A stretch of 64,000 nt of DNA from Marivirga arenosa (GTDB taxonomy: Bacteria; Bacteroidota; Bacteroidia; Cytophagales; Cyclobacteriaceae), in contig NZ_CP129968.2 in the NCBI RefSeq assembly GCF_030503875.2, forward strand, positions 3,374,001-3,438,000, written 5' to 3'. Shown here piece after piece: positions 1-8,787 of the stretch; position 1 is the stretch's first letter; each line of letters starts with the position of its first letter. The position numbers were made by a program, and so were the translations under genes. The notes under the pieces were generated by a model. It worked only from the letters and a program-made list of their open reading frames with translations. It was not told the origin of the DNA and did no database searches.

Positions 1-1534
1 CAGCAGCTTTAAAATCAGCTATTGCTCTATCACTTTGGGAATCCTTTAAATAGGCAATCCCTCTGTTTTTGTAAGTTTTAACCTCATTATTGCCTCCACT
101 AATTGCTTTACCGTAATTAATGATCGCTTCACTGTATTTCTCAGTATTAAATTGAGCTTCTGCTAATTGAAGAAATACTTCTTGATCATTAGTACCTTGC
201 TGAATTGCTTTTTTGTAATCTTCAATTGCTTTTGACCAATCCTCTGTTTTGAAATAAGCGGCTCCTCGGTTTTCTAGTGCAGTTTGATAATTAGCTTTTA
301 ATCCTAATGATGTAGTATAATCAGCAATTGCAGCCTCATATTTTTCAGTTAGAAATTTAGCTTTCCCTCTATTATTGAATAAGATCTCAGATTCATATCC
401 CAACTTCTCTGCCTGATCATAAGCATTTATTGCGTTGGCATATTTCTCATTTTTGAAGTATGCATTCCCTAAATAATAGCTCACTTTCGGATCTTTGAAT
501 TCTAATTCAACTGCCTTTTCCAAATCAGGAATGGCTTGACTGATTTGATCCAATTCGTAATGAGAAATCCCTTTATAGGCATACCATTTAGCCTCATTAA
601 CTTTTTCTTTTTGAGCTTGTGCAAAATCATTAATTGCTTCAGTATACTTATTAAGCTCAAAGTATGCGAAAGCCCTAATTGAATAAGCTCTAGGGCTAGA
701 TTTTATTTTAAAAGCATTGGTTAGATTTGAAATTGTCTTATTATAATCTTTAGCTTCAAATGCTGAGAAGCCTGCCATCTTCCATGCAAAATCATCTTTC
801 GGATTTTGGTTAGCAAACTTTTCAAATGTATTAATTGAATTAGCCCAATCTTCACTTGCATAAGCATTCAATGCAGATAATAAATGTGCGTTTTCACTAA
901 TCCTATTGGTAAAATTTGAAAACCCATTGGTGATTGGGTTGGCCTTTTCTAATCGAGATATATCAATAATTACGGCTCCATTTATGCCATCCGCCTTATT
1001 TAAAATAAAGCCTTGAATTTTATCATTTTCTACAACAGCGGCTCCAATAGCATCTTTATTCAGATTATCAGGTATTACGGCAAAAACACCATATCCTTCT
1101 ATTTCAGAAGCACTCGCTACACTAACATTCGATTTTTTCACATCCTGTATAGCATCAGCTCTTAGCATATTAAAACTGGCTCCTTTCTTAATAATTCCTT
1201 CCCCAAGATTAGCCTTTTGGAATTTAATAGTCAGATTATTATCTACTGCAAATTTCACTAAGCCACTAGCTGGATCATGAGCATTTATAGTAGAAATATT
1301 ATGAACGCTGCTATCCTGAGTAAATACTTTAGCGCTCGTGGCTTCTAAAAAAAGGTTCTGATGTGTGACCCCAGTTCCTTGGCCATCAATAATTATTGCA
1401 GTTCCTTTTTGAAGAGGTTGACCAGCACCATTATAGGTTTGAACAAAATATAAACTTTGCTCAGTTTGAGAAAAAGCAATTGCTGAACTAATAAAAAGAA
1501 TTAGGGTCAGTATATTTCTATATATTTTCACCAT
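1..1534 (-). CDS. Exported TPR protein with degenerate trypsin-like domain (3' end outside window)
   Basis: The gene is open at the window edge; about 511 N-terminal residues are visible from ATG at 1534. Residues 1-22 are a signal peptide ending FSQ, so the protein is exported. Residues about 43-190 resemble the fold order of trypsin-like S1/HtrA domains that precede TPRs in many Bacteroidota proteins. The catalytic His region reads GVTHQNLF where GxxVTNxHV is expected, and the catalytic Ser region reads DAIGAAVV with Ala instead of Ser, so it is probably not a protease. From about residue 215 onward there are tandem TPRs (for example YYLGNAYFKNEKYANAINAYDQ). TPRs mediate protein binding. 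The specific role is unknown. The TPR call is secure; the pseudo-protease reading is inference from motif order. Confidence 0.8.
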   Translation of the reverse strand, partial: MVKIYRNILTLILFISSAIAFSQTEQSLYFVQTYNGAGQPLQKGTAIIIDGQGTGVTHQNLFLEATSAKVFTQDSSVHNISTINAHDPASGLVKFAVDNNLTIKFQKANLGEGIIKKGASFNMLRADAIQDVKKSNVSVASASEIEGYGVFAVIPDNLNKDAIGAAVVENDKIQGFILNKADGINGAVIIDISRLEKANPITNGFSNFTNRISENAHLLSALNAYASEDWANSINTFEKFANQNPKDDFAWKMAGFSAFEAKDYNKTISNLTNAFKIKSSPRAYSIRAFAYFELNKYTEAINDFAQAQKEKVNEAKWYAYKGISHYELDQISQAIPDLEKAVELEFKDPKVSYYLGNAYFKNEKYANAINAYDQAEKLGYESEILFNNRGKAKFLTEKYEAAIADYTTSLGLKANYQTALENRGAAYFKTEDWSKAIEDYKKAIQQGTNDQEVFLQLAEAQFNTEKYSEAIINYGKAISGGNNEVKTYKNRGIAYLKDSQSDRAIADFKAA

Positions 1535-1665
1535 GAATTAATGATTTAAAAAGATTGACGAAAATTATTGAATTTTTGGCGCTTATGGAAGAAAATAACC
1601 GCTTTAGTTATACATCTTGGTTAAACTAATTCTGTTAATTAAATTGAAATCTAAATTTTATAACT

Positions 1666-2748
1666 ATGAAAAAGACATACCAAATCATTTTTCCCTTATT
1701 CATTATCTTAATTCTAGTGGCTTGTGATCCTACAACCAGGAAATCTCCCGAAGAAAAAGAAATAAGTACAGAACAAGTAGCCGGACCAAAAGAAGTAATG
1801 CAAGGCCCTATAAGCCTTGTGATTCATGGAGGAGCAGGTACTATTAAAAGGGAAAATATGACTGAAGAAAAAGATGCTGAATACAGAGCTAAGTTAGCAG
1901 AAGCATTGGAAGCAGGTTATGCTAAACTAGAAGATGGTGCTCCAGCAATGGAAGCGGTTATAGCAGCTATTCAGATTATGGAAGAATCACCACTTTTTAA
2001 TGCGGGGAAAGGAGCAGTTTTTACAAACGAAGGTAAAAATGAGCTTGACGCGGCTGTTATGGATGGAAAAACAAGGAATGCAGGAGCAGTTGCGGGTGTA
2101 TCCACTATCAAAAGCCCTATTGAAGCTGCTTTATCTGTTATGAAAGATAGTCCACATGTGATGATGGCTGGAAAGGGAGCTGAAAAATTCGCTGCTGAAC
2201 AAGGCTTAGAAATCGTTGACCCAGAATATTTCTTCACCCAAAGTAGATATGATGCACTTCAAAGGGTAAAAGCAAGAGAAGAAGAGAAAGGAAGAAGTGC
2301 GGCATTATTAGATTTTCCAGATAGTAAATTCGGTACAGTAGGCTGTGTAGCGTTAGATAAAGATGGAAATATTGCGGCTGGAACTTCAACAGGTGGAATG
2401 ACCAACAAAAGATATGGCAGAATTGGTGATGCACCTATTATTGCAGCAGGTACTTATGCCGATAATCTAACGTGTGGTGTTTCTGCTACGGGCCATGGAG
2501 AATATTTCATTCGATCGGTAGTAGCTTATGATATTGCCGCTAAAATGAAATATGCAGGAATGAGTTTAGAAGCTGCTGCTAACAAAGTAGTGTATGATGA
2601 GTTAGTTGAGTTTGGTGGTGGCGGTGGAATCATTGCCTTGGATAGAGCAGGAAACATCAGCATGCCTTTCAATACATCCGGAATGTACAGAGGCTATATG
2701 AATGAAAAAGGCACACCTAAAGTATATATATACGAAGACGAAAAATAG
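1666..2748 (+). CDS. Isoaspartyl peptidase / L-asparaginase, lipoprotein (Ntn hydrolase, family T2)
   Basis: Removes beta-aspartyl (isoaspartyl) residues from dipeptides and may hydrolyse asparagine. The preproenzyme autocleaves into alpha and beta subunits. The conserved cleavage site is visible as FGTVGCVALD, with Thr224 expected to become the N-terminal nucleophile, and GTSTGGMTNK follows as in the family. The N-terminal alpha part carries the family hallmark VIHGGAGT and FNAGKGAVFT. Residues 1-20 end in lipobox LVAC, so the enzyme should be lipid-anchored in the envelope, whereas plant and animal homologues are soluble. Length 360 fits the family plus a lipoprotein leader. It stands alone and is followed by an intrinsic terminator. 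Confidence 0.93.
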   Translation: MKKTYQIIFPLFIILILVACDPTTRKSPEEKEISTEQVAGPKEVMQGPISLVIHGGAGTIKRENMTEEKDAEYRAKLAEALEAGYAKLEDGAPAMEAVIAAIQIMEESPLFNAGKGAVFTNEGKNELDAAVMDGKTRNAGAVAGVSTIKSPIEAALSVMKDSPHVMMAGKGAEKFAAEQGLEIVDPEYFFTQSRYDALQRVKAREEEKGRSAALLDFPDSKFGTVGCVALDKDGNIAAGTSTGGMTNKRYGRIGDAPIIAAGTYADNLTCGVSATGHGEYFIRSVVAYDIAAKMKYAGMSLEAAANKVVYDELVEFGGGGGIIALDRAGNISMPFNTSGMYRGYMNEKGTPKVYIYEDEK

Positions 2749-2768
2749 AATATCTCAATACAGTAAAG

Positions 2769-2797
2769 AGCCATGTTTCATATGCATGGCTTTTTTT
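2769..2797 (+). terminator. Intrinsic terminator of the isoaspartyl peptidase gene
   Basis: Perfect 7-bp stem AGCCATG/CATGGCT (2769-2775 with 2785-2791) followed by a run of seven T, 20 bases after the stop codon. Confidence 0.85.
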
Positions 2798-3241
2798 ATT
2801 TTAATCTATCTAATTTAAATACTTTTGTAAATATCTTCCTCCCTTCTGATTTTGTATAGATTATGTAGAGGTCATTCTTCTAATGATTAAACAAAACTGT
2901 ATTTTTTTAATATATCTCAAATATTATTTGGCTGGGAATTTAATCTATCCTATGTTGAAGTTTTAAGAATACTTTACTTACTTATGTATAAGTAATTAGC
3001 TATAATACAATATAAAAGAGATATTTAAGAATCTACACATATTGAATAAGTAAAAGCTAAATAAAACTAATCCCCAGCTTTTCAAAAATTTCAATCTCTG
3101 TTAAAATCTTGAAAATGTATTTTTTTAATACACCAAAATCCCTTTGATATAAAATTGATGGAAAGTTGATTCGTCTAAAATATCTCCAAATATGGTATTA
3201 ATGCTTTATTTAAAGGTAACTTGTAAGATTAATAATTGCAT
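2798..3241. other. AT-rich intergenic stretch without a recognisable gene
   Basis: About 440 bases between the terminator and the desaturase gene. It is very AT-rich, has stops in all frames and shows no RNA structure that I recognise. An isolated TActTTTG at 2820-2827 matches the Bacteroidota -7 element but is about 400 bases from the next gene and has no -33 partner. The desaturase promoter must lie here but I cannot place it. Confidence 0.5.
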
Positions 3242-4369
3242 ATGAACAAGAACACAGTAAAATTTAACACAACAGACAATCGGGAATTTGTTAGCACTTT
3301 AAGATTAAGAGTAAATCAATATTTCAAAGATCAAAAAATTACAAAATACGCGAATAACCGAATGAAAATTAAAACAGCTTTTATGTTATTGCTGTATTTT
3401 ATTCCGCTAGTACTAATGCTTAGCGGTATTATCAATAGTGTTGGATTAGTGATTGCTATGTTTTTTGTAATGGGATTTGGAATGGCAGGAATAGGCCTAT
3501 GCGTTATGCATGATGCAAACCATGGCGTTTATTCGAAAAATAATTTAGTAAATAAAGCTTTGGGCTTTACAGCCAACTTTATTGGTGCTTATCATATTAA
3601 CTGGAAGATACAACACAACGTATTACACCATTCTTTCACCAATATTAATGAATACGATGAAGATATTGACAAAAAGGGCATCATAAGATTTTCACCACAT
3701 CAAGAAAGAAGAAGCTTTTTTAAATTTCAGGCATTTTATGCTCCAATATTATACGGTTTAATGACCTTTTATTGGTTGATTGCTAAAGATTTAGATCAAT
3801 TAATACGATACAATAAGCGAAATTTATTGAAAGCTCAAGGTTTAAGCTTCTCAAAAGGACTGGCCACAATGCTATTTCATAAAAGCTGGTATATTATGCT
3901 TACGTTGGTAGGTCCAATATTAATGACAAGTGTAATTTGGTGGCAAGTAGCCTTAGGCTTTTTATTAATGCAATTTATTAGCGGTTTGATCCTTGCTTTA
4001 ATTTTTCAACCCGCACATGTTATAAATGAAACTCAGTTCTATGAAGTAGATGAAAAAGGAAGTGTAGAAAATAATTGGGCAATTCATCAATTACATACTA
4101 CTTCAAATTTCGCTAACTCATCATCATGGTTTTCATGGATTGTTGGTGGCCTTAATCATCAAATTGAGCATCATTTATTCCCAAATATATGCCACATTCA
4201 TTATAGCAGTATAGCTCCTATAGTTAAGAAAACAGCAAAAGAATTTGGCATACCTTATCATCATCATAAGTCATTCTATGCAGCTTTAAAGAGTCATTTT
4301 TCTTTATTAAACCAATTAGGAAATGGGGAATATGATAAAAAATTAGCTTTAGCTACTGTTGCTAGTTAA
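3242..4369 (+). CDS. Membrane fatty-acid desaturase (acyl-lipid / linoleoyl-CoA type)
   Basis: Di-iron membrane desaturase that introduces double bonds in acyl chains, consistent with membrane-fluidity control. All three histidine boxes are present: H90-DAN-H94, H125-NVL-HH130 and H306-QIE-HH311, the last with Q in the H/QxxHH box typical of the front-end/DesA3-like family (COG3239). No cytochrome b5 domain is fused. Hydrophobic segments lie at about 35-85 and 165-250. The start was placed at ATG 3242; an in-frame TTG two codons upstream gives only a two-residue extension and is less likely. The gene is monocistronic: 490 bases of non-coding DNA lie before it and a terminator lies after it. 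The regiospecificity cannot be read from sequence. Confidence 0.92.
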   Translation: MNKNTVKFNTTDNREFVSTLRLRVNQYFKDQKITKYANNRMKIKTAFMLLLYFIPLVLMLSGIINSVGLVIAMFFVMGFGMAGIGLCVMHDANHGVYSKNNLVNKALGFTANFIGAYHINWKIQHNVLHHSFTNINEYDEDIDKKGIIRFSPHQERRSFFKFQAFYAPILYGLMTFYWLIAKDLDQLIRYNKRNLLKAQGLSFSKGLATMLFHKSWYIMLTLVGPILMTSVIWWQVALGFLLMQFISGLILALIFQPAHVINETQFYEVDEKGSVENNWAIHQLHTTSNFANSSSWFSWIVGGLNHQIEHHLFPNICHIHYSSIAPIVKKTAKEFGIPYHHHKSFYAALKSHFSLLNQLGNGEYDKKLALATVAS

Positions 4370-4390
4370 ATAGCCTTTACATCAAAAAAA

Positions 4391-4422
4391 AGCCCTGAAG
4401 TTGATGAATTTCAGGGCTTTTC
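4391..4422. terminator. Bidirectional intrinsic terminator
   Basis: Perfect 9-bp stem AGCCCTGAA/TTCAGGGCT (4391-4399 with 4410-4418). An A run precedes it (4384-4391) and Ts follow it, so it can end both the plus-strand desaturase transcript and the minus-strand sigma/ABC operon. Confidence 0.88.
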
Positions 4423-4460
4423 TATTTCAGGACGTCACAACGTCACAAATTATTTAAAAT

Positions 4461-5276
4461 CTAATTTACATCTCTTTTTGCAATCAATACATAATTTAAT
4501 GCAACACTGATGACCAACCATGCTAAGGCAATAATTGCACTACTTACTTTTACATAATCTTGAATTTCCATGAATACATACCGTTGAAATGGGATTTCAA
4601 TCAAATTATTTACCGCATGAATTGGGAAAAGTGTAATTAACCAATGATCATCAAATTTATAATTTAGAATCCCTACTATGGCTGGTTCCAAAAATATGGC
4701 GTAAAAACACAGTCCTATTATAGCAAAACCTGCTTTTTTCAATAAAATAGATATGAGCATAGCCAGATTAAGGAATGTAACCAGCTCTAGAAAATGAGCC
4801 AATAAAAACTCCATATCGTTTATATACATACTGAAAACGAAATTAGTCCCGTAAAACAGTCCCATTAAAGTACCTGCAAGCCAAATCACCAACATATTAA
4901 ACAAACTAAATCCAAAGATTAAAGTCTGTTTAGCAATTAAGAACTGAGAGGGCGACATTCCATCAATAATGTTCTGTCGGATCGTCCTATAACTATATTC
5001 ATTAGTTACTGAAATGATCACTATGAAAGCTAAAAAGAACTTTAAGTAGGATGCCAAATAAGTGAGATTTTGCCATACATCCGGAAAATCATAAAAAGGA
5101 ATAATATTTGGGCTAATCCCTTGAAATTCAACACCTGAATTGGTCATCCAGGAAAGTAAAATTTTAACGCTACTCATGATCAGCAATAGCAATAAAAAAT
5201 ACAGAGAAGCTAACCTTATGAAGGTTTTATAATTTTTCAGCTTTAGCCATTCGATTTGTAAATATTTCAATATCAT
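4461..5276 (-). CDS. ABC-2 type transporter permease
   Basis: Integral membrane subunit of an ABC exporter. Its 271 residues hold about six hydrophobic segments (first near 22-45, last near 245-265) and a short cytoplasmic start, as in ABC-2 permeases. Its first codons overlap the end of the upstream ATPase gene by 4 bases (ATGA), so the two are translationally coupled and form one transporter. It is the last gene of the unit that starts with the ECF sigma factor at 8505. The substrate is unknown; homologues of this type are often annotated as drug, bacteriocin or membrane-stress exporters. Confidence 0.88.
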   Translation of the reverse strand: MILKYLQIEWLKLKNYKTFIRLASLYFLLLLLIMSSVKILLSWMTNSGVEFQGISPNIIPFYDFPDVWQNLTYLASYLKFFLAFIVIISVTNEYSYRTIRQNIIDGMSPSQFLIAKQTLIFGFSLFNMLVIWLAGTLMGLFYGTNFVFSMYINDMEFLLAHFLELVTFLNLAMLISILLKKAGFAIIGLCFYAIFLEPAIVGILNYKFDDHWLITLFPIHAVNNLIEIPFQRYVFMEIQDYVKVSSAIIALAWLVISVALNYVLIAKRDVN

Positions 5277-6175
5277 TCGTTTCCGGATAAAAGTTGTAAA
5301 AATTGTTTCTCTAATGACTTATTGATATATGAAAGATGAGTTAAGATGATTCCATTTTTAATTAAATATTGATGGAATTCATGAATAGGGGTGTCATTAG
5401 ACAATTGCACCTCTAACCTACCTAAATTATTAAGTTTCATATCAACAAAAGCAGGGAATTTACTGGCTACTGATTTCAGATTATCTAAATCTTCTGCCAT
5501 TAGTTCAATCCCTTCATTTCCCATTAGGCTTTCGGCAACAGTTCCTTGGAATATCTTCTCACCTTGCTTTAATACAGCAAAATGAGTGCATACTTTTTGC
5601 ACTTCATCTAGCAAATGACTCGCCAAAATAATGGTCTTACCTTTTTCAGCAATATTGATAATCAGCTCTCTGATTTCAGCTATACCTTGAGGATCTAAAC
5701 CGTTAGTAGGTTCATCAAGTATTAACACTTCAGGGTCCGACAGCAAAGCAGAAGCAATGGCTAAACGCTGTTTCATACCCAAAGAATAACTTTTAAATGG
5801 CGATTCCGCTCTATTCCCTAAACCCACTTGGGTTAATACTTCTAAAATTCTTTTTTCTGGAACCTCCTTAATTTTACAAACAATCTTCAGATTTTGAATC
5901 CCTGATAAATAAGGATAGAAAGTAGGGCTTTCTAAAATAGCACCCAAATTTCTTCTTTGAGCTGCTGTGGGTTCCTTACCAAACCATTTATAAATACCAG
6001 AATCCTTTTGAACAACCCCTAATAAAATTCCTAAAGTAGTACTTTTACCACTACCATTTGGCCCTAACAAGCCAAAGACTGTTCCTTTTTCAACTTTTAA
6101 TTCAAGATTATTAACAGCCTGAATTTTGCCATAGCGTTTATTCAGTCCTGAAATCTCTAGTATATTTTCAGCCAT
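5273..6175 (-). CDS. ABC transporter ATP-binding protein
   Basis: Cytoplasmic ATPase partner of the permease encoded immediately downstream. Walker A is GLLGPNGSGKST (residues 36-47), the signature region is YSLGMKQRLAIA, and Walker B is LILDEPTNGLDP. Length 300 is typical of ABC-2 (drug/bacteriocin-type) ATPases, which have a C-terminal extension after the nucleotide-binding domain. The start lies 5 bases downstream of the DUF4252 lipoprotein stop, so the genes are co-transcribed. Confidence 0.93.
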   Translation of the reverse strand: MAENILEISGLNKRYGKIQAVNNLELKVEKGTVFGLLGPNGSGKSTTLGILLGVVQKDSGIYKWFGKEPTAAQRRNLGAILESPTFYPYLSGIQNLKIVCKIKEVPEKRILEVLTQVGLGNRAESPFKSYSLGMKQRLAIASALLSDPEVLILDEPTNGLDPQGIAEIRELIINIAEKGKTIILASHLLDEVQKVCTHFAVLKQGEKIFQGTVAESLMGNEGIELMAEDLDNLKSVASKFPAFVDMKLNNLGRLEVQLSNDTPIHEFHQYLIKNGIILTHLSYINKSLEKQFLQLLSGNE

Positions 6176-6180
6176 AAATT

Positions 6181-6771
6181 TTATTCTTCGGTTGTCGTAT
6201 TTTTTTCTACCTCTTCATCAATTTCATCCTTGTAAGCCTCTCTTATTTTGCGCGCTTTCTCTCTCTGCTTTTCTCTTTTATCCTTATCTTGGATGAAATC
6301 TCCGATAGGGCCAAAATTTAAATCTGACTTCATGAGTTGAGGAAGTTTAGATATATCAAAGGCACCTTCTAAAAAGCCTACAAAAATACCTTCTTTCGTT
6401 TCTGCAGTCGCAAACAAAATATCATCTCTGCCCTCAGGAGTTTTAACCTCTATATCTGATCCTTCAATTCTGGCGGTAAAAATAGATTCCCAACCCGTAA
6501 AGTCCTGATTGCTTTTCCATTCCTGAAATTTCATTTCATTTGAATCTGATTTCAATTGTATCTGAAGAATATGAAGCTTTTTGATTCCTTTTGTCGCCTC
6601 TGCAAATTCAGGATTATTATTAGCATTAATCATCTTTATATTACTAGGATAAAGATTGATATTTAAAGTATGAATACCTTCTTCTTGAAGGCTTTTTAAT
6701 GGGTCTTCTATCTTCTTGTTGCAAGAAAATAGTATTAAGGTTGATAGCAATGATAAGATTAGTAGTCGCAT
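6181..6771 (-). CDS. DUF4252-type lipoprotein
   Basis: Envelope lipoprotein of unknown function. The start is placed at ATG 6771 because it puts a clean leader (MRLLILSLLSTLILFSC) directly at the N-terminus; a longer frame to 6816 adds 15 hydrophobic residues before a second hydrophobic stretch and is unlikely. The body resembles the neighbouring DUF4252 protein in length and in the IKKLHILQIQ and FVGFLEG segments, but the match is weak. The C-terminus is highly charged (DKREKQREKARK). DUF4252 proteins in Bacteroidota are typically encoded beside ECF sigma/anti-sigma pairs, exactly as here. Confidence 0.7.
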   Translation of the reverse strand: MRLLILSLLSTLILFSCNKKIEDPLKSLQEEGIHTLNINLYPSNIKMINANNNPEFAEATKGIKKLHILQIQLKSDSNEMKFQEWKSNQDFTGWESIFTARIEGSDIEVKTPEGRDDILFATAETKEGIFVGFLEGAFDISKLPQLMKSDLNFGPIGDFIQDKDKREKQREKARKIREAYKDEIDEEVEKNTTTEE

Positions 6772-6843
6772 AGTTTTTAGTTTAAATAGAAATAGCAAGA
6801 TGAAGATATACTTCATCCTGCTAATATTTTAGTTTATTATTGA

Positions 6844-7374
6844 TTAGTTTTTCTCATCTTCCATATTCTCAAGCTGCTCTAAATTTTCCATTCCTGAAAT
6901 ATTTAAGCCATTAGCCATTTTCGACATTTGTTTCAAATCGATATCTCCAAATATACTAGCGGCTACGAAACTACTGTCACTACCCACTAACATTACTAAC
7001 TCACTTACCATACCTCCTTTTTCTTGAATTAGAAATCGAATATCAGAATCACCGTCTCTCACGGTCATCAATTCGTCATAACCTCTGGCAAAGGCTTTAT
7101 TTGCTTCAGAAAATAAAGATGCTCCATCACTTGTTTTACTGTTAGCAATCAACTTAATACCTTTTAAACCACTTACTGCCTTCTTCATGGCTTCACCATC
7201 TTCTCCTTCTACTTCAAAATTTGAGAATAATTCAATCATTCGCTGGTTCACTGAAACTATAGTAAATGATTCGTTCGAAGCATATTTATCATAAAATTTC
7301 ATGAACTCCGAGTTCTGTGCCTGTGCTGCCAAACTTACTAAAGCTAAAACAACTATTAATCCTATCTTTTTCAT
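6844..7374 (-). CDS. DUF4252 exported protein
   Basis: Secreted or periplasmic protein of 176 residues with signal peptide (MKKIGLIVVLALVSLAAQAQ). The start at 7374 gives a standard leader; a GTG nine codons upstream is also in frame but adds a polar extension. The central part (MKKAVSGLKGIKLIANSKTSDG, RDGDSDIRFLIQEKGGMVSELVMLVG) matches the DUF4252 pattern. No catalytic motif is visible. It lies between the anti-sigma-like gene and the DUF4252 lipoprotein on the same strand, so it is likely part of the same envelope-responsive regulon. Confidence 0.8.
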   Translation of the reverse strand: MKKIGLIVVLALVSLAAQAQNSEFMKFYDKYASNESFTIVSVNQRMIELFSNFEVEGEDGEAMKKAVSGLKGIKLIANSKTSDGASLFSEANKAFARGYDELMTVRDGDSDIRFLIQEKGGMVSELVMLVGSDSSFVAASIFGDIDLKQMSKMANGLNISGMENLEQLENMEDEKN

Positions 7375-7433
7375 TTTTATTCTATTTTTATTTGTATTCA
7401 CTTATAATTATTAATCACTAAGGTTTTAGATAT

Positions 7434-7478
7434 TTTAAGTACAGTGTTCGAATTTATGTCTAGACTCCAGTACTTAAA
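7434..7478. repeat. Inverted repeat inside the sigma-factor operon
   Basis: Arms TTTAAGTAC (7434-7442) and GTACTTAAA (7470-7478) are perfect complements around a 27-base loop, between the anti-sigma-like gene and the first DUF4252 gene. On the transcribed minus strand no T run follows, so it is not an obvious terminator. It could be an RNA processing or stability element. Confidence 0.5.
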
Positions 7479-7484
7479 TCTTTT

Positions 7485-8009
7485 TTAACTATCTCCTTTT
7501 TCTTTATTCTGTTTTCTTTCTGGTTGAAATGTATTTTTCACTTTCTCCTGTGCTGTATTGATCATTTCAAGCGAGCTTAAATGTTTTCTACTATGATTCA
7601 TCATAGAAGCCATCAGTTCCAAAGTAGCTTTAGCCTCTAAATATGCTTTTTCTTCTTGCTGAGCTAGTTCTCTTCTTTCTTGTTGCAACGGCATCCACCA
7701 GGCAAAGAAACCAAGGGCAAAGGCAACTAATACAGAAGCTGCTATTTTCATCCAATTCCATTGGTCTTTAGATTTTGATTTTGAATGAATTTTATTCATT
7801 ACTTGATCATCGAAATCTTCACCCAATGTTAGGTTTTGTTTCAGCTCTTCCTGGCTTTCAAACCACTCCGCCATCTGTAACAACTCTCCCTCTAATTTAT
7901 TTTTATTGGCTTTCAGTTCACTTTTGAACTGCATTTCTTCTACTTGGCTAAGCTCTCCTAACCAGTATTTTTCAAGCCAAATTTCTAAAGTTTTTAATGC
8001 CATGATCAT
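7485..8009 (-). CDS. Anti-sigma-like single-pass membrane protein
   Basis: Probable membrane regulator of the ECF sigma factor encoded just upstream. The N-terminal 80 residues are helical and charged (LEKYWLGELSQVEEMQFKSEL, a zinc-free anti-sigma-like start). One transmembrane segment lies at about 85-104 (KIAASVLVAFALGFFAWWM), followed by a roughly 70-residue charged, helical C-terminal part. No HCC zinc motif is present. The start at 8009 overlaps the sigma gene by 38 bases; an ATG two codons later (8003) is equally possible. Order and overlap are as expected for sigma/anti-sigma pairs; the function is inferred from context. Confidence 0.75.
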   Translation of the reverse strand: MIMALKTLEIWLEKYWLGELSQVEEMQFKSELKANKNKLEGELLQMAEWFESQEELKQNLTLGEDFDDQVMNKIHSKSKSKDQWNWMKIAASVLVAFALGFFAWWMPLQQERRELAQQEEKAYLEAKATLELMASMMNHSRKHLSSLEMINTAQEKVKNTFQPERKQNKEKGDS

Positions 8010-8505
8010 TTATTTTTTGCATGCTAGCTTTCAAATATTTTCTTGAGCGATATAAATCAGTTTTAACTTGTGACTCTGAAATTTCCAAAGTCTCTGCAAT
8101 TTCCTGATAACTATTCCCCTCTACTTCTCTTAATATGAAGACTGTTTTTTGCTTCTCGCTAAGTTGCTCTAAAACGTCTTGCAATATTTTCCATTGGTCT
8201 TGCCAAACAGAAATTGTGCCTGGATCTTGACCAAAAGTCTTTTCTAACTTGAGTGAATCTTGATGCTTTTGAACTGTCTTTTGCTTTCTAAGTCTATCAA
8301 GGCAAATGTTTTTTACAATTTGCATCCCCCAAGCTTCAGGGTTTTCCACCCTATCCCAATCCGATCTTTTATCCCAAATCTTAATTAAAGCCTCTTGAAC
8401 TGCATCTTTAGCCTCTTCTTCATCTTTCATGTAAAAGAAGCTGAAGCGATAAAGCTTATTCTTTTGACTCAGGTAAATATTTTTAAAATAGTTCTCTTCG
8501 TTCAT
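7972..8505 (-). CDS. ECF (sigma-70 family) RNA polymerase sigma factor
   Basis: Directs RNA polymerase to a specific regulon. Region 2 is visible as the segment from FSFFYMKDEEEAKDAVQE to IKIWDKR, then NICLDRLRKQK. Region 4 is LSEKQKTVFILREVEGNSY plus the helix-turn-helix QEIAETLEISESQVKTDLYR. At 177 residues with only sigma2 and sigma4 it belongs to the extracytoplasmic-function class. It is the first gene of a minus-strand run: sigma, anti-sigma-like, two DUF4252 proteins, ABC exporter. Autoregulation is usual for such operons but no promoter is readable here. Confidence 0.94.
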   Translation of the reverse strand: MNEENYFKNIYLSQKNKLYRFSFFYMKDEEEAKDAVQEALIKIWDKRSDWDRVENPEAWGMQIVKNICLDRLRKQKTVQKHQDSLKLEKTFGQDPGTISVWQDQWKILQDVLEQLSEKQKTVFILREVEGNSYQEIAETLEISESQVKTDLYRSRKYLKASMQKINDHGIKNFRNLA

Positions 8506-8787
8506 TTCATGTGTTTAAAAATGTTATTCATCGGCCACATGGAACTTGACAAAATAAAAGAGTGAAATTCTTAATTCTTTTTAAACTCTCGTTTTGTTTC
8601 GTTTCATAAAGTAGATGCACAAGTGAATTAAAAGTTACAGCAAGTTGAAGTATTTTTTTAAATCTTATCCTACAACGATATAATTTATTGATTTTCAGTT
8701 AATTAATTTTATTAAAAATATTAAAATTAATTTAGATAGTGTCAGGAATAGTAGAATCCGCTATATTCAGATATATTTATCTGTATT

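Noticed and set aside
2234..2434. 66-codon His/Leu-rich minus-strand frame in the isoaspartyl peptidase gene
   Set aside because: Shadow of the real gene, whose catalytic motifs lie on the other strand.
4430..4448. Direct repeat CGTCACAA twice
   Set aside because: Two 8-base copies side by side in an intergenic gap; no further copies nearby and no structure.
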